Part shown: positions 1 to 9,330 of the stretch, one piece after another | Numbering within the stretch: position 1 is the stretch's first letter | How the letters are laid out: each line of letters starts with the position of its first letter | Source of the DNA: Micromonospora qiuiae | Lineage (GTDB): Bacteria; Actinomycetota; Actinomycetes; Mycobacteriales; Micromonosporaceae | NCBI RefSeq assembly: GCF_016863555.1 | Contig: NZ_BOPC01000009.1 | Coordinates: 89,096-153,095 of the forward strand | DNA: 64,000 bases | Reading direction: 5' to 3' | Position numbers and translations under genes: made by a program | The notes under the pieces: generated by a model | The model's input: only the letters and a program-made list of their open reading frames with translations | Database searches by the model: none | Told to the model about the DNA's origin: nothing

Positions 1-1302
1 GGCCTGACCGTCGCGCTGATCGAGAAGGGCAAGCTCGGCGGCACCTGCCTGCACAACGGTTGCATCCCGACCAAGGCGCTGCTGCACGCCGCCGAGGTCG
101 CCGACCAGACCCGCGACGCGGAGCAGTTCGGTGTCAAGGCCGAGTTGGTCGGCATCGACATCACGGCGGTCAACTCGTACAAGGACGGCGTGGTCGCCCG
201 GCTCTACAAGGGCCTCCAGGGCATGCTCAAGAGCAACAAGTCGATCACCATCGTCGAGGGGCACGGCCGGCTGGTCGCGCCGAACGCGGTCGAGGTGGAC
301 GGCAAGCGGTACACCGGCCGCAACGTGGTGCTGGCCTCCGGGTCGTACGCCAAGAGCCTGCCCGGCCTGGAGATCGACGGCGAGCGGGTCATCACCAGCG
401 ACCACGCCCTGGTCCTGGACCGCGTCCCCAGCTCGGCGATCGTGCTCGGCGGCGGCGTGATCGGCGTCGAGTTCGCCAGCGTGTGGAAGTCCTTCGGCGT
501 GGACGTGACGATCATCGAGGCGCTGCCGCGGCTGGTCGCCGCCGAGGACGAGGAGTCCTCGAAGGCGCTGGAGCGCGCGTTCCGCAGGCGGAAGATCAAC
601 TTCAAGGTCGGCAAGCCGTTCGAGAAGGTCGAGAAGACCGACAACGGGGTCAAGGTGACCATCGCCGGCGGCGAGACCGTCGAGGCCGAGCTGCTGCTGG
701 TCGCGGTCGGCCGGGGCCCGAACACCGCCGACCTGGGGTACGAGCAGCAGGGCGTCAAGATGGACCGCGGCTACGTGCTGACCGACGAGCGGCTGCGCAC
801 CAGCGTGCCGAACGTCTACGCGGTCGGCGACATCGTGCCCGGCCTCCAACTCGCCCACCGCGGCTTCCAGCAGGGCATCTTCGTCGCCGAGGAGATCGCC
901 GGCCAGAACCCGGCGGTGATCGACGAGGCGGGCATCCCGCGCGTCACCTACTGCGACCCGGAGCTGGCCTCGGTCGGCCTCACCGAGGCCAAGGCCAAGG
1001 AGCAGTACGGCGCCGACAAGGTGAAGACCTACAACTACAACCTCGGCGGCAACGGCAAGAGCCAGATCCTCAAGACGGCCGGCTTTGTGAAGCTCGTGCG
1101 GGTGGACGACGGACCGGTGGTCGGCGTGCACATGGTCGGCGCCCGGGTCGGCGAACTGGTCGGCGAGGCGCAGCTGATCTACAACTGGGAGGCGTACCCG
1201 GGCGAGGTGGCACAGCTCGTGCACGCTCACCCGACGCAGAACGAGGCCCTGGGCGAGGCGCACCTGGCCCTCGCCGGCAAGCCGCTGCACGCGCACGGCT
1301 GA
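1..1302 (+). CDS. lpdA: Dihydrolipoyl dehydrogenase (E3), 5'-truncated by window edge
   Basis: The reading frame is open from the first base, so the start and the N-terminal FAD-binding GxGxxG lie outside the window; 433 codons remain. It opens with the redox-active disulfide motif GGTCLHNGCIPTK. The second nucleotide-binding fold is visible at GGGVIGVEFAS, followed by the FAD-site stretch NVYAVGDI and the C-terminal interface motif HAHPTQNEAL, which carries the His-Glu pair of the family. E3 reoxidises the dihydrolipoyl arms of 2-oxo-acid dehydrogenases and reduces NAD+. sucB follows after 72 bases on the same strand, so the two probably supply E3 and E2 to one complex. Identification is secure; the choice of lpdA over a paralogue rests on this neighbour. 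Confidence 0.95.
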   Translation, partial: GLTVALIEKGKLGGTCLHNGCIPTKALLHAAEVADQTRDAEQFGVKAELVGIDITAVNSYKDGVVARLYKGLQGMLKSNKSITIVEGHGRLVAPNAVEVDGKRYTGRNVVLASGSYAKSLPGLEIDGERVITSDHALVLDRVPSSAIVLGGGVIGVEFASVWKSFGVDVTIIEALPRLVAAEDEESSKALERAFRRRKINFKVGKPFEKVEKTDNGVKVTIAGGETVEAELLLVAVGRGPNTADLGYEQQGVKMDRGYVLTDERLRTSVPNVYAVGDIVPGLQLAHRGFQQGIFVAEEIAGQNPAVIDEAGIPRVTYCDPELASVGLTEAKAKEQYGADKVKTYNYNLGGNGKSQILKTAGFVKLVRVDDGPVVGVHMVGARVGELVGEAQLIYNWEAYPGEVAQLVHAHPTQNEALGEAHLALAGKPLHAHG

Positions 1303-1374
1303 CCACGACGTATCCGCGGCGTCCGGCGACGGGCGATAATCCTCCCACCAGGGAAATGAAGGAGTCTGGAGAAC

Positions 1375-3201
1375 ATGCCGGTATCGGTCACCATGCCCCG
1401 GCTCGGCGAGAGCGTCACCGAGGGCACCGTCACGCGCTGGCTGAAGCAGGAGGGTGACACCGTCGAGGTCGACGAGCCGCTGCTCGAGGTGTCCACGGAC
1501 AAGGTCGACACGGAGATCCCGTCCCCCGCGGCCGGCGTGCTGACCCGCATCGTGGTGGGCGAGGACGAGACGGCCGAGGTCGGCAGCGAGCTGGCGGTGA
1601 TCTCCGGCGAGGGTGAGTCGGCCGGTGGCGGAGCCGCCGCGCAGCAGCAGGAGGCCCCTGCCGAGCAGGCCGCCGAGGCGGCCGAGGAGCCGCAGGCCGA
1701 GGCGGAGCAGCCGGCCGTGCAGGAGCCGGCCGAGCAGCCGGCCCAAGCCGCGCCGGCACCGTCGGGCGAGGGCACCCCGGTGCAGCTTCCGGCGCTCGGC
1801 GAGAGCGTCACCGAGGGTACGGTCACCCGCTGGCTCAAGCAGGTCGGCGAGACCGTCGAGGTGGACGAGCCGCTGCTGGAGGTCTCCACCGACAAGGTCG
1901 ACACCGAGATTCCCTCGCCGGTCGCCGGCACGCTCCTGGAGATCAAGGTCGCCGAGGACGAAACCACCGACGTCGGCGCCACCCTGGCGGTGATCGGTGT
2001 CGCCGGGGCCGCCCCGGCCGAGGCGCAGCCGGCACCGCAGGCCAAGCCCGAGGCGCAGCCGGCACCGCAGGCCAAGCCCGAGCCGCAGCCGCAGGCCAAG
2101 CCCGAGCCGCAGGTGTCCGAGCCGACGCCGGGCCTGTCGTACAACGAGCCGGTCGCGGAGGCCGAGACCGCGCCGGAGCCGGCCAAGGCCGAGCAGGCCG
2201 CCACGCCGCCGGCCCCGACGCCGCAGCGCACCGCCGCCCCGAGCCGCAACGGCGAGGCGGTCGGATACGTGACCCCGCTGGTCCGCAAGCTGGCCAGTGA
2301 GCACGGCGTGGATCTGGCCTCGCTCAACGGCACCGGCGTCGGCGGGCGGATCCGCAAGCAGGACGTGCTGGACGCGGCGGAGAAGGCCCGTGCCGCCAAG
2401 GCCGCTCCCGCCCCGGCGCCGGCCCAGCCGGCCGCGGCCGCACCGGCCCAGCCGGCCGCCAAGCCGCAGCCGAGCGCCAAGCGCGGCACCACCGAGAAGC
2501 TGCCCCGGATCCGCGCCGCCATCGCCAAGCGGATGCACCAGTCGCTGCAGGAGACGGCACAGCTCACCACGGTGGTCGAGGTGGACGTCACCAAGGTCGC
2601 CAGGCTGCGGGCGCAGGCCAAGGACTCGTTCCAGCAGCGGCACGGCGTCAAGCTGTCGTTCCTGCCGTTCTTCGCCGTCGCGGCCATCGAGGCCCTTCAG
2701 ACGTACCCGATCGTCCAGGCCCGGATGGACCTCGACGCCGGCACGATCACCTACCCGGACGCCGAGAACCTCGGCATCGCGGTCGACACCGAGCGCGGGC
2801 TGCTGGTGCCGGTCATCCACAACGCCGGTGACCTGAACCTGGCCGGCATCGCCAAGCGGGTCGCCGACCTCGCGGAACGCACCCGGACCAACAAGATCAG
2901 CCCGGACGAGATCGCTGGCGCGACCTTCACGCTGACCAACACCGGCAGCCGGGGTGCCCTCTTCGACACCCCGATCGTGCCGTCGCCGCAGTCGGCCATG
3001 CTCGGCACGGGCGCGGTGGTCAAGCGCCCGGTCGTGGTCAACGACCCGGACCTGGGCGAGGTGATCGCCGTACGCCAGATGGTCTACCTGGCCATGTCGT
3101 ACGACCACCGGCTGATCGACGGCGCCGACGCGGCCCGCTTCCTGGCCGCGGTCAAGGAGCGGCTGGAGGCCGGCAACTTCGAGGCCGACCTGGGCCTCTA
3201 A
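1375..3201 (+). CDS. sucB: 2-oxoglutarate dehydrogenase E2, dihydrolipoamide succinyltransferase
   Basis: The 608-aa protein has two N-terminal lipoyl domains with modifiable lysines in near-identical DKVDTEIPS motifs (about K43 and K174). Ala/Pro/Glu-rich linkers follow, then a peripheral subunit-binding domain at about residues 297-332. The C-terminal catalytic domain from about residue 375 ends with the [15 protein letters not shown] active-site motif. The enzyme moves the succinyl group from the lipoyl arm to CoA. A GGAG lies 10 bases before the ATG. Two lipoyl domains are typical of actinobacterial SucB. The linker at about residues 215-248 is a short tandem repeat ([10 protein letters not shown]), probably a variable hinge. 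It needs lipoylation, for which lipB and lipA lie further along this window. Confidence 0.95.
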   Translation: MPVSVTMPRLGESVTEGTVTRWLKQEGDTVEVDEPLLEVSTDKVDTEIPSPAAGVLTRIVVGEDETAEVGSELAVISGEGESAGGGAAAQQQEAPAEQAAEAAEEPQAEAEQPAVQEPAEQPAQAAPAPSGEGTPVQLPALGESVTEGTVTRWLKQVGETVEVDEPLLEVSTDKVDTEIPSPVAGTLLEIKVAEDETTDVGATLAVIGVAGAAPAEAQPAPQAKPEAQPAPQAKPEPQPQAKPEPQVSEPTPGLSYNEPVAEAETAPEPAKAEQAATPPAPTPQRTAAPSRNGEAVGYVTPLVRKLASEHGVDLASLNGTGVGGRIRKQDVLDAAEKARAAKAAPAPAPAQPAAAAPAQPAAKPQPSAKRGTTEKLPRIRAAIAKRMHQSLQETAQLTTVVEVDVTKVARLRAQAKDSFQQRHGVKLSFLPFFAVAAIEALQTYPIVQARMDLDAGTITYPDAENLGIAVDTERGLLVPVIHNAGDLNLAGIAKRVADLAERTRTNKISPDEIAGATFTLTNTGSRGALFDTPIVPSPQSAMLGTGAVVKRPVVVNDPDLGEVIAVRQMVYLAMSYDHRLIDGADAARFLAAVKERLEAGNFEADLGL

Positions 3202-3279
3202 CCCACTCCACCCCACCTGACGCGACGGGCGCCACGTAACCGGGGCGCCCGTCGCGCTGTCCCCCCCTCCCCCGCCCTC

Positions 3280-3391
3280 GCCCCTCGCCCCTCGCCCCTT
3301 GCCCCTCGCCCCTCGCCCCTCGCCCCTCGCCCCTTGCCCCTTGCCCCTTGCCCCTCGCCCCTCGCCCCTTGCCCCTTGCCCCTTGCCCCTC
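3280..3391 (+). repeat. Perfect 7-bp tandem repeat, 16 units of GCCCCT(C/T)
   Basis: Sixteen contiguous heptamers with no indel; only the last base varies (C or T, order CCTCCCCTTTCCTTTC). It lies between the sucB stop and a palindromic repeat. No gene is supported here: every frame reads only a Pro/Leu or Gly/Arg periodic peptide. Copy number is likely to vary between strains. Confidence 0.95.
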
Positions 3392-3403
3392 GCGATCTTG
3401 CCC

Positions 3404-3477
3404 CGCGATCTTGCACTTTTGGTCGTTGAATTGCCCCGGTATGCGGCTTTCGCCCCGACGGAAAGTGCAAGATCGCG
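3404..3477. repeat. REP-like palindrome, family A copy 1 (16-bp perfect arms)
   Basis: The arms CGCGATCTTGCACTTT (3404-3419) and AAAGTGCAAGATCGCG (3462-3477) are perfect complements around a 42-base centre that contains TGCGGCTTTCG. A partial extra CGCGATCTTG lies just before, at 3391-3400. The same layout recurs after lipA at 25314-25387. It may help end sucB transcription, but there is no U-tract. Confidence 0.85.
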
Positions 3478-3545
3478 GGCGCTTCGGGACGCGGGCGCAG
3501 GCGCAGTGGCCCGCGGCCGCCCGTCCCACTGACTCCCGGCAGGCA

Positions 3546-3591
3546 ATCTTGGACACTTTCTGCCCCCAGAGGGGCCTCCCGCGTCCAAGAT
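3546..3591. repeat. Palindrome with ATCTTGGAC arms and a GC-rich inner hairpin
   Basis: The outer arms ATCTTGGAC (3546-3554) and GTCCAAGAT (3583-3591) flank an inner GCCCC-CAGA-GGGGC stem. The arms match those of the longer palindrome at 14254-14305, so this looks like a second dispersed family. The rest of 3202-3711 shows no coding signal. Confidence 0.7.
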
Positions 3592-3711
3592 CCATGTGAG
3601 CGGCGACGATCCTGGTGGGGGGCGGCACGGTGGAGGGTGGGCTGCGGGCTGGCGCTTGGGCGGTGCGGCGAAAAGGGGCCCGATGCCGATCTGCCTTGGG
3701 AAACTCAGGCG

Positions 3712-5037
3712 GTGGGCGACAGGGGCTGGCGAGGGCGGCTGGGGCCGGCCGTCGGGGTGGCGCCGGGCGCCCGAGTCGAGAAGTTCGAAATCTTCTTCGA
3801 TCTGGTCTTCGTCTTCTCGTTCTTCAACATCGCCCGCGCCACCGCGACCGACCTCAGCGGCCGGGGGCTGCTGCACGCCCTGCTCGTGCTCGCCGTGCTC
3901 TGGTGGTGCTGGGTGGTGCACACGGTCATCGCCACCCGGGTCCGGATCGGCGAGGGCTTCGTACCGGTGCTGATGGTCGTCGGGATGGCCGCGCTGTTCT
4001 GCTTCGCGCTCGCCCTGCCGCGCGCCTTCGGGGACCCGCAGGGCGGCGTCGCGGGGCCGGTCGTGGTGGCGGTGAGCTACCTGGTCATCCGGGCGGTGCA
4101 CCTGATCCTGTTCCTGCACGCCGTCCGCGACGACCCGGTGGAACGGCGGCAACTGCTCCGGTACGCCCCGGAGCTGACGCTGAGCACCGTCCTGCTGCTC
4201 GCCGCCGCGCTGCTGCCCGCGTACCTGCCCGGCACCAGCACGGACATGCTGATCCGGGACGCGCTCTGGGTGACCGTGGTGATCTTCCAGTACTCCACCG
4301 GGCTGCTCGCCAAGACCTGGGGCTGGCAGGTGACCTCGGCGGAGCACTGGACCGAACGGTACGACCTGATCCTGATCATCGCGCTGGGCGAGTCGGTGAT
4401 CTCGGTCGGTCTCGGCAGCAACCTCATCAAACAGCCGCCGACCTTGCCGGGAATGGCTGCGGCCGTGTTCGGGATCGTCTTCACCGCCGCACTGTGGTGG
4501 GCGCACTACGACGTGATCGGCCCGGCCGCCCGGATCGCCCTGCATGCCAGCCTGGGCCGCCCCCGGGTGCTGATGGCCCGGGACGCGTACGCCTACCTCT
4601 ACCTGCCGATGATCGCCGGGATCATGCTGTTCGCCCTGGGCGCCGAGGGCATCGTGCACGGCATCGCCGAGCCGGGCGTACCGATCGCGCGACCGGCGCA
4701 CGGGCCGGACGTGCCGCTGCTGTTCGGCGGGGTGATCTGCTTCCTGGCCGGGAACATGCTGTTCCAACTGCGTACCCTGCACACGCTGTCCTGGCTGCGG
4801 CTCGGCACGCTGGGCGTGCTCGCGGTCGCCATTCCGCCGGCCATGCTGCTGCCCGGGCTGGCCGCCCTCGGCCTGCTGACCGCGATCTGTGTCGGGATGG
4901 TCAGCGCCGAGGTGGTGCTGATGTCCGAGGCCCGGCACGCGCTGCGCGCGGCGGTCTTCGAGGAGCGGACCGCCCATGAGGCCAACGAGGTCGCCTACCG
5001 CGCCCGCTGGCACGACAACCCACCCGGCACCACCTGA
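3712..5037 (+). CDS. Low temperature requirement A (LtrA) family membrane protein
   Basis: The 441-aa polytopic membrane protein has the family signature near its N-terminus (KFEIFFDLVFVFSFFNIA). About ten hydrophobic segments follow, along with the conserved internal stretch ALGESVISVG. LtrA was first described in Listeria; its biochemical role is unknown. I take the GTG at 3712 as start. The frame opens earlier, at an ATG at 3637, but bases 3637-3711 have low third-position GC unlike the rest of the gene, so the longer form (466 aa) is less likely. Upstream is the repeat-filled spacer after sucB. A small membrane ORF begins right after the stop. Family assignment is good; function is not known. 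Confidence 0.85.
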   Translation: MGDRGWRGRLGPAVGVAPGARVEKFEIFFDLVFVFSFFNIARATATDLSGRGLLHALLVLAVLWWCWVVHTVIATRVRIGEGFVPVLMVVGMAALFCFALALPRAFGDPQGGVAGPVVVAVSYLVIRAVHLILFLHAVRDDPVERRQLLRYAPELTLSTVLLLAAALLPAYLPGTSTDMLIRDALWVTVVIFQYSTGLLAKTWGWQVTSAEHWTERYDLILIIALGESVISVGLGSNLIKQPPTLPGMAAAVFGIVFTAALWWAHYDVIGPAARIALHASLGRPRVLMARDAYAYLYLPMIAGIMLFALGAEGIVHGIAEPGVPIARPAHGPDVPLLFGGVICFLAGNMLFQLRTLHTLSWLRLGTLGVLAVAIPPAMLLPGLAALGLLTAICVGMVSAEVVLMSEARHALRAAVFEERTAHEANEVAYRARWHDNPPGTT

Positions 5038-5047
5038 CCTGCTCTAG

Positions 5048-5341
5048 CGCCCCCATCTCGACCGGGCGACCATCACGCTGCCCGGGCTATCCCTTACCGA
5101 ACGTGAGCGAGCAGCAGCCAAGCTTCGTCGCCTGTTCAACGACTGCGGCTGCGCCTGGGGGCTCGCGGCGCTCACCGCCGCCGTGGTCGCTTCCGTCCTG
5201 ATCTGGCCGGGCAGCGGCCGGTCCCTCGCCGGTGCCGTACTCGGCTGTCTCGGGGCGGCTGTCGCCGGCAAGCTCCTCGGCCTGGCGTCGAGTCGTCGGC
5301 GCCTGCTCGCGCTGCTGCGCGCCCTTCGCTCCGCCGCTTGA
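5048..5341 (+). CDS. Small two-helix membrane protein without a conventional start codon
   Basis: The frame is open from the TAG at 5045-5047 to the TGA at 5339-5341 and has strong third-position GC. It reads like a real protein: a basic amphipathic stretch (ERERAAAKLRRLFNDCGCAW), two hydrophobic segments (about LAALTAAVVASVLIW and AGAVLGCLGAAVAGKLLG) and a basic tail. No ATG, GTG or TTG occurs in frame until the GTG at 5183, which is inside the first membrane helix. The natural start may be the CTG at 5078, or the start codon may have been lost. The next gene follows 19 bases later, so translational coupling is possible. I do not recognise the family. Confidence 0.5.
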   Translation, partial: RPHLDRATITLPGLSLTERERAAAKLRRLFNDCGCAWGLAALTAAVVASVLIWPGSGRSLAGAVLGCLGAAVAGKLLGLASSRRRLLALLRALRSAA

Positions 5342-5360
5342 CTCCCGGAAGGGGGATGTC

Positions 5361-5870
5361 ATGGCACTCGTCTGTACCGAAATCACCGAATGGATCGAGG
5401 AGAAGGTCTCCAAGCCCGTCGAGGAGTGGGAGGAACGGCAGGAGCAGCGCTGCAAGAAGCGGCCCTGGTACGACCCACGGCGCTGGCTCTGCTGGCTGGT
5501 CACCATCCTGGTCAAGGTCGTCCGCTGGGTGGTCGTCACCGTCGGCAAGTGGGTGGTGCGTACGGTCTGCAAGATCGTCACCGTCGTCGTCGAGGCGGTC
5601 GTCGAGATCGTGGCCGGGCTCTGGGACGTGGTCGTGGGCATCGTCACGCTCGACTGGCGGCGGATCCTCGACGGCCTGCTCCGGATCGGACTCGGCCTGG
5701 TCCTCGGGGCGAAGGCGACCTGGGACTACGTGGTGGCGCACCTCTCCCCGCAGTGCCTGGGCGCCCGCCCGATCATCATCCTCGGCGCACCGGCACCCCG
5801 CACCGGAACCGAAGGCACCGGACCGGTCGGTGCCAACCTCTCACCCGACGGAGGTCGTAGCACCTTGTAG
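5361..5870 (+). CDS. Small membrane-associated hypothetical protein
   Basis: A 169-aa protein preceded by a strong GGAAGGGGG ribosome site. The N-terminus is charged and rich in Glu/Lys (EEKVSKPVEEWEERQEQRCKK). A long Val/Trp-rich hydrophobic stretch follows at about residues 38-95, with regularly spaced basic and tryptophan residues, which suggests two or three membrane or amphipathic helices. The C-terminus is Pro/Gly-rich and probably disordered. It sits directly after the start-less two-helix ORF and may form a unit with it. I do not recognise a characterised family and assign no function. Confidence 0.8.
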   Translation: MALVCTEITEWIEEKVSKPVEEWEERQEQRCKKRPWYDPRRWLCWLVTILVKVVRWVVVTVGKWVVRTVCKIVTVVVEAVVEIVAGLWDVVVGIVTLDWRRILDGLLRIGLGLVLGAKATWDYVVAHLSPQCLGARPIIILGAPAPRTGTEGTGPVGANLSPDGGRSTL

Positions 5871-5892
5871 CACGTGCGGCTAGGATTGCCCC

Positions 5893-6162
5893 ATGGCGGA
5901 GCACGCTCATCGGGAGATCACGCAGCGCGAGCTGCGCAACGACTCAGGAGCCATCATGCGCGGCGTGGAGCGCGGCGAATCCTTCGTCATCACGCGAAAC
6001 GGCACGCCGATCGGGAAGCTGATCCCCCTTCGGCGGCGCACTTTCGTACCGCGCGCCGAGGTGATGGCGGCCTTTGCCACCGCTCCCATGCTCGACGCCG
6101 AAAGATTCCGTCGTGACATCGACTCGACGGTCGACCAGGACGCGTTCGGCCGTGAGTGGTGA
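5893..6162 (+). CDS. Phd/YefM-family antitoxin
   Basis: This 89-aa protein carries the Phd/YefM fold: an N-terminal DNA-binding half (REITQRELRNDSGAIMRGVERGESFVIT) followed by NGTPIGKLIPL, then a tail that would thread into the toxin. Antitoxins of this family neutralise the partner RNase and repress their own operon. Its last 11 bases overlap the next gene, a PIN-domain protein, as is typical of type II pairs. Phd-like antitoxins are often paired with PIN toxins in actinobacteria. Confidence 0.92.
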   Translation: MAEHAHREITQRELRNDSGAIMRGVERGESFVITRNGTPIGKLIPLRRRTFVPRAEVMAAFATAPMLDAERFRRDIDSTVDQDAFGREW

Positions 6163-6568
6163 CTCCCCTACCCGAGGTCTGATCGATACCAACATCGTCA
6201 TCCATCTCGGCGGGCTGGACCCCGACGAGCTGCCCGAGGAGATGGTGATCAGCGCCGTGACGCTCGCGGAGCTGTCCGCCGCTCCACACCACGCCGACGA
6301 CCGTGCAGAACGAGCCCGACGGACCAGCGTCCTCCAACACACCGAGGCCACCTTCGATCCGCTACCCTTCGACGCCGAAGCGGCACGCGCCTTCGGCTTG
6401 ATCACCAGCGCGGTGCTCGCCACCGGCCGCACCACCCGGCGCAGGCTCGCCGACCTGATGATCGCCTCGGTGGCCCACGCCAACCGCCTGCCGCTTTACA
6501 CGACCAACCCAGGCGACTTCACAGGGCTGGAGGATCTCATCAGCCTCCGGCCTGTTCGGCGTCCCTGA
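6152..6568 (+). CDS. vapC: VapC-like PIN-domain ribonuclease toxin
   Basis: The 138-aa protein starts at the GTG at 6152, inside the antitoxin gene. PIN-domain acidic residues are visible in order: Asp in LIDTNIVIH, Glu in VTLAEL, Asp in RRLADLMIASVA and Asp in TTNPGDFTG. These would bind the metal ions for RNA cleavage. VapC toxins usually cut tRNA or rRNA; the target here cannot be read from sequence. All expected catalytic positions are present, so the toxin is probably intact. The paired antitoxin lies immediately upstream on the same strand. Confidence 0.92.
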   Translation: MSGDSPTRGLIDTNIVIHLGGLDPDELPEEMVISAVTLAELSAAPHHADDRAERARRTSVLQHTEATFDPLPFDAEAARAFGLITSAVLATGRTTRRRLADLMIASVAHANRLPLYTTNPGDFTGLEDLISLRPVRRP

Positions 6569-6693
6569 CCTCACGCACGCTTTCATGTCGGGTGCTCAAA
6601 ACCACCGTGGGTCGATCGCACTCGTGCACGGCACGTCGCCGTGGCGCGTCGGACCGGTTGACCGGCCCGACGCGCCTGGCATCGACGAACTGG

Positions 6694-8865
6694 TTACTTG
6701 CCGGGCTTGTAGCGCCGCTCGATGTGGCCCTTGAGGTCATCCGGGTAGAAGTAGACCGGCCGGAGATTGCCGCTCGCGTACCGTTCGGCCTGGTCCTTGA
6801 AGTGCGGCGAGTCGGGGTTGCCGCTGTTGCCGCCCTCCCGCACCGCCCACGCGCGCAGCCTCGGCCCGAACTCCACGACCGCCACAAAGGTGTTGCCGCT
6901 GGTGGCGTAGAAGCGCTTCGTTCCCGGCCGGCGCGATCCCGGGTACGTGGCGAGGGAACCCCACGTTCCGGAGGTGAACGGCACCGGGATGCTCGGCTTC
7001 GCATCGTCGAACGTCTGGGTGATCTCGCCGTCGTTGCGCTGGAAGCGGTTGATCTCGCCCCACGGCACTCGCCAGCTGCCGAAATCCTCAGTCAGCCGGT
7101 TCACCGCGTCGTCCAGCGACGCGAGTCGCTGGGCATCCGTGGAACGCGACCCCGCGGCCCAGAAGATGGCGAGCGAGGTCGCGGTCGAATCCGCGGCCCA
7201 GCGATAGTCCCAGCCGCGCAACAGGGTGATCGGGCCGGCGAGCCTGGCCTTCTGCTGGTCGCCCGCAGGGAGTTTCTCCCAGGCGGCGACGAGCTGCGGG
7301 ATGAGCTCGGCGAAGGCACCGAGGTAAGGGCTGAAGGCCACGTCGCGCAGCGCCTGCGGGGTGAAGTCGTCCCGCCCGGTCATCAGCTTGATGACGTGCC
7401 GCCCGCGCTCGTTCTCGCTGCCGGTGTTCCAGTAGGCGGGATAGTCAGCGGGGTTCGGGCTGTCCGCGCCCGCGGCGGTCCACGGCCAGTTGTTCGTGTT
7501 GTACGCCCAACCGTTCTGCGGATTCACCGCCTGCGGAATGCTCTCGAGGCTGTGCAGCCCTTGCCAGTCGGTCGCCGGATCGCTGCCGTCGACGGCCTGC
7601 CGGTAGTTGAAACGGTTGTCCCGCACCGGCATGAACTGGGGCAGCAGGAAGGCGATGTTGCCCTTCGAGTCCGCGAACAGCGTGCTGTTCGAGCTGTTGG
7701 CCTTGAGGCTCGCCACCTCCATGTACTCCGCATAGTCCCGCGCCTTGGTGCGCAGGAAACTCTGCTGCAGCGCCTCGACGGGCTTGTTCATCAACGCGCA
7801 GGCGATCCACTGGTCGGACGCCTGACGCACGATCGGGCCGTGATGCGTGGCGTACGTGGTGAACGTGCGCTGGGCCTGCTCCCCGTCGTCCGTACGGTAG
7901 GACAGCGTGATGGTCTTCGTCGTCACCGGCCGCAACTCGTTGCCGTACCGGTAGTGGAGGCTGCCGTCCGCCCCGGTCACGATGGTCTCGGCGAACTCGT
8001 CGATATTGTCGACGGGAGCCGAGGTGTGCATCCAGCCGACGTTCTCGTTGAATCCCTGATAGATGAAGAACTGCCCCCAGGTGCTCGCACCATAGGCGTT
8101 GAGCCCTTCATCACTGGTCATGTGCAGTTCGGAACGGAAATAGAAGCTGGTGTGCGGGTTGATCAGCAGCAGCGCCCGGCCGTCTCGCGTGTGACTCGGC
8201 GCGATCGCGATGCCGTTCGAGCCTGACGGCTCGCGCAGCGGTGCTTCCGGCTCCTCGCTGGTCATCGCCAGCGCACTGTCGTCGTAGAAGGCCCGAAGCT
8301 GGGCGAGCGACACCCGCTCGATGTCGCCGCCGATGCTGCCTTCGCTGAAGCTCAGCGCCATCCACGGCTCGAATCGGGTGATCACCCGCGGGCGCACCTC
8401 GGGGTGCGTCGCGAGGAAGTAGTTCAACCCGTCCGCCCAGGCGTCCATCAGCTTGCGCAACCAGCCCGGGCTCCGGGCGTAGAGAACCTTCAGCACCTCG
8501 GGGTCGATGAACAGCCGCTGGCGCAGGTCCTGCCAGATCGCGGTCTCGCCCTCGGCCTCGGCGAGGCGACCCAGGCTGACCAGATAGTTCCGCTCGATGC
8601 GGTTGAAGTCGTCCTCGGCCTGGGCGTAGATCATCCCGAACACCGCGTGGGCATCGGTCTTCCCCACCACGTGCGCGATCCCCCAGTCATCGCGGGTGAT
8701 GCTCACGTGCGCCGCCTGCTGGTTCCAGCGGGCGTGCTCCGGCGGAGCGGCGGACGCGGCGCCGGCTGGCAGCCCCGCTGCGGATACGACCGCCCCGGCG
8801 GCCACTCCGGCCGCTCCGCCCAGGATGCGCCGGCGGCTCAGCCCGTTGTTCTGCGTGTGGTCCAT
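6694..8865 (-). CDS. Tat-exported penicillin-acylase family Ntn hydrolase
   Basis: The 723-aa protein starts at the ATG at 8865, with AAAGG about ten bases upstream. Residues 10-40 form a twin-arginine signal (SRRRILGG, then an Ala-rich hydrophobic stretch), so it is probably exported folded. The body matches the penicillin/acyl-homoserine-lactone acylase family: an alpha-subunit region, then GSNGIAIAPSHT at about residues 215-226. In this family the Ser of G-S-N becomes the N-terminal nucleophile after self-cleavage (here about Ser216). The later stretch INPHTSF fits the beta-subunit start region. Substrate may be a beta-lactam, an N-acyl-homoserine lactone or a lipopeptide such as aculeacin; the sequence does not decide. 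It is monocistronic and convergent with the toxin-antitoxin pair. Confidence 0.9.
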   Translation of the reverse strand: MDHTQNNGLSRRRILGGAAGVAAGAVVSAAGLPAGAASAAPPEHARWNQQAAHVSITRDDWGIAHVVGKTDAHAVFGMIYAQAEDDFNRIERNYLVSLGRLAEAEGETAIWQDLRQRLFIDPEVLKVLYARSPGWLRKLMDAWADGLNYFLATHPEVRPRVITRFEPWMALSFSEGSIGGDIERVSLAQLRAFYDDSALAMTSEEPEAPLREPSGSNGIAIAPSHTRDGRALLLINPHTSFYFRSELHMTSDEGLNAYGASTWGQFFIYQGFNENVGWMHTSAPVDNIDEFAETIVTGADGSLHYRYGNELRPVTTKTITLSYRTDDGEQAQRTFTTYATHHGPIVRQASDQWIACALMNKPVEALQQSFLRTKARDYAEYMEVASLKANSSNSTLFADSKGNIAFLLPQFMPVRDNRFNYRQAVDGSDPATDWQGLHSLESIPQAVNPQNGWAYNTNNWPWTAAGADSPNPADYPAYWNTGSENERGRHVIKLMTGRDDFTPQALRDVAFSPYLGAFAELIPQLVAAWEKLPAGDQQKARLAGPITLLRGWDYRWAADSTATSLAIFWAAGSRSTDAQRLASLDDAVNRLTEDFGSWRVPWGEINRFQRNDGEITQTFDDAKPSIPVPFTSGTWGSLATYPGSRRPGTKRFYATSGNTFVAVVEFGPRLRAWAVREGGNSGNPDSPHFKDQAERYASGNLRPVYFYPDDLKGHIERRYKPGK

Positions 8866-9330
8866 GCGTTGTTGCGCCTTTCCGGAACAAGAGATCGCGC
8901 CCGCTGCACGCGAGATCGGTGGCGCCACATTCCGATCCCTTGCCACCGTTACGGGTCACCGATCCCGGCCCCCGCGTCGGTCTACATTGGACGAATGCGC
9001 CTCGGCGTCACCGCTCGGACCTCTCGAACCATCTAGTGATCAGCTCCTCCGAGATGGGTACCACCCGCCTCGACGCCCGGGCAATGAAGATCAGCAAATA
9101 CCCAGCCGTGTAACCCTCTCGTAATAATCGGCACCTGTCGCAGCCGCCGTCGCGGCTCGGATGCTGATGGCCCCACACGCGCCTGCTGCGCCGCGCCTGG
9201 CCGTGCCGGTCCGGGCGGCTGAGGCTGCTGCCGGAGAAGACGGCGGACGACTCGGGCCGACGCGCTGTGCCCAACATCCCGCCTCCGGCCGACCTGAGGG
9301 CGATGCTCGGATGAACACTTTCCCCCTAGT
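8866..9330. other. Intergenic stretch with no supported gene
   Basis: This holds the upstream region of the acylase and then sequence leading into the hsdS remnant. Codon use is poor in all frames and several short frames are broken. I looked for an hsdM C-terminus here, as expected upstream of hsdS, and found nothing convincing. Confidence 0.5.

Noticed and set aside
1227..2687. A 486-aa minus-strand protein opposite sucB
   Set aside because: Ser/Cys/Ala-rich antisense reading of the lipoyl and linker regions; sucB is unambiguous.
3280..3391. CRISPR array
   Set aside because: The heptamers are contiguous with no spacers, and no cas gene is near. The GTTAAGAAGGGGCCC repeats have only two units per site.
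8866..9330. hsdM remnant upstream of the hsdS relic
   Set aside because: No frame shows methyltransferase motifs or an HsdM C-terminus.
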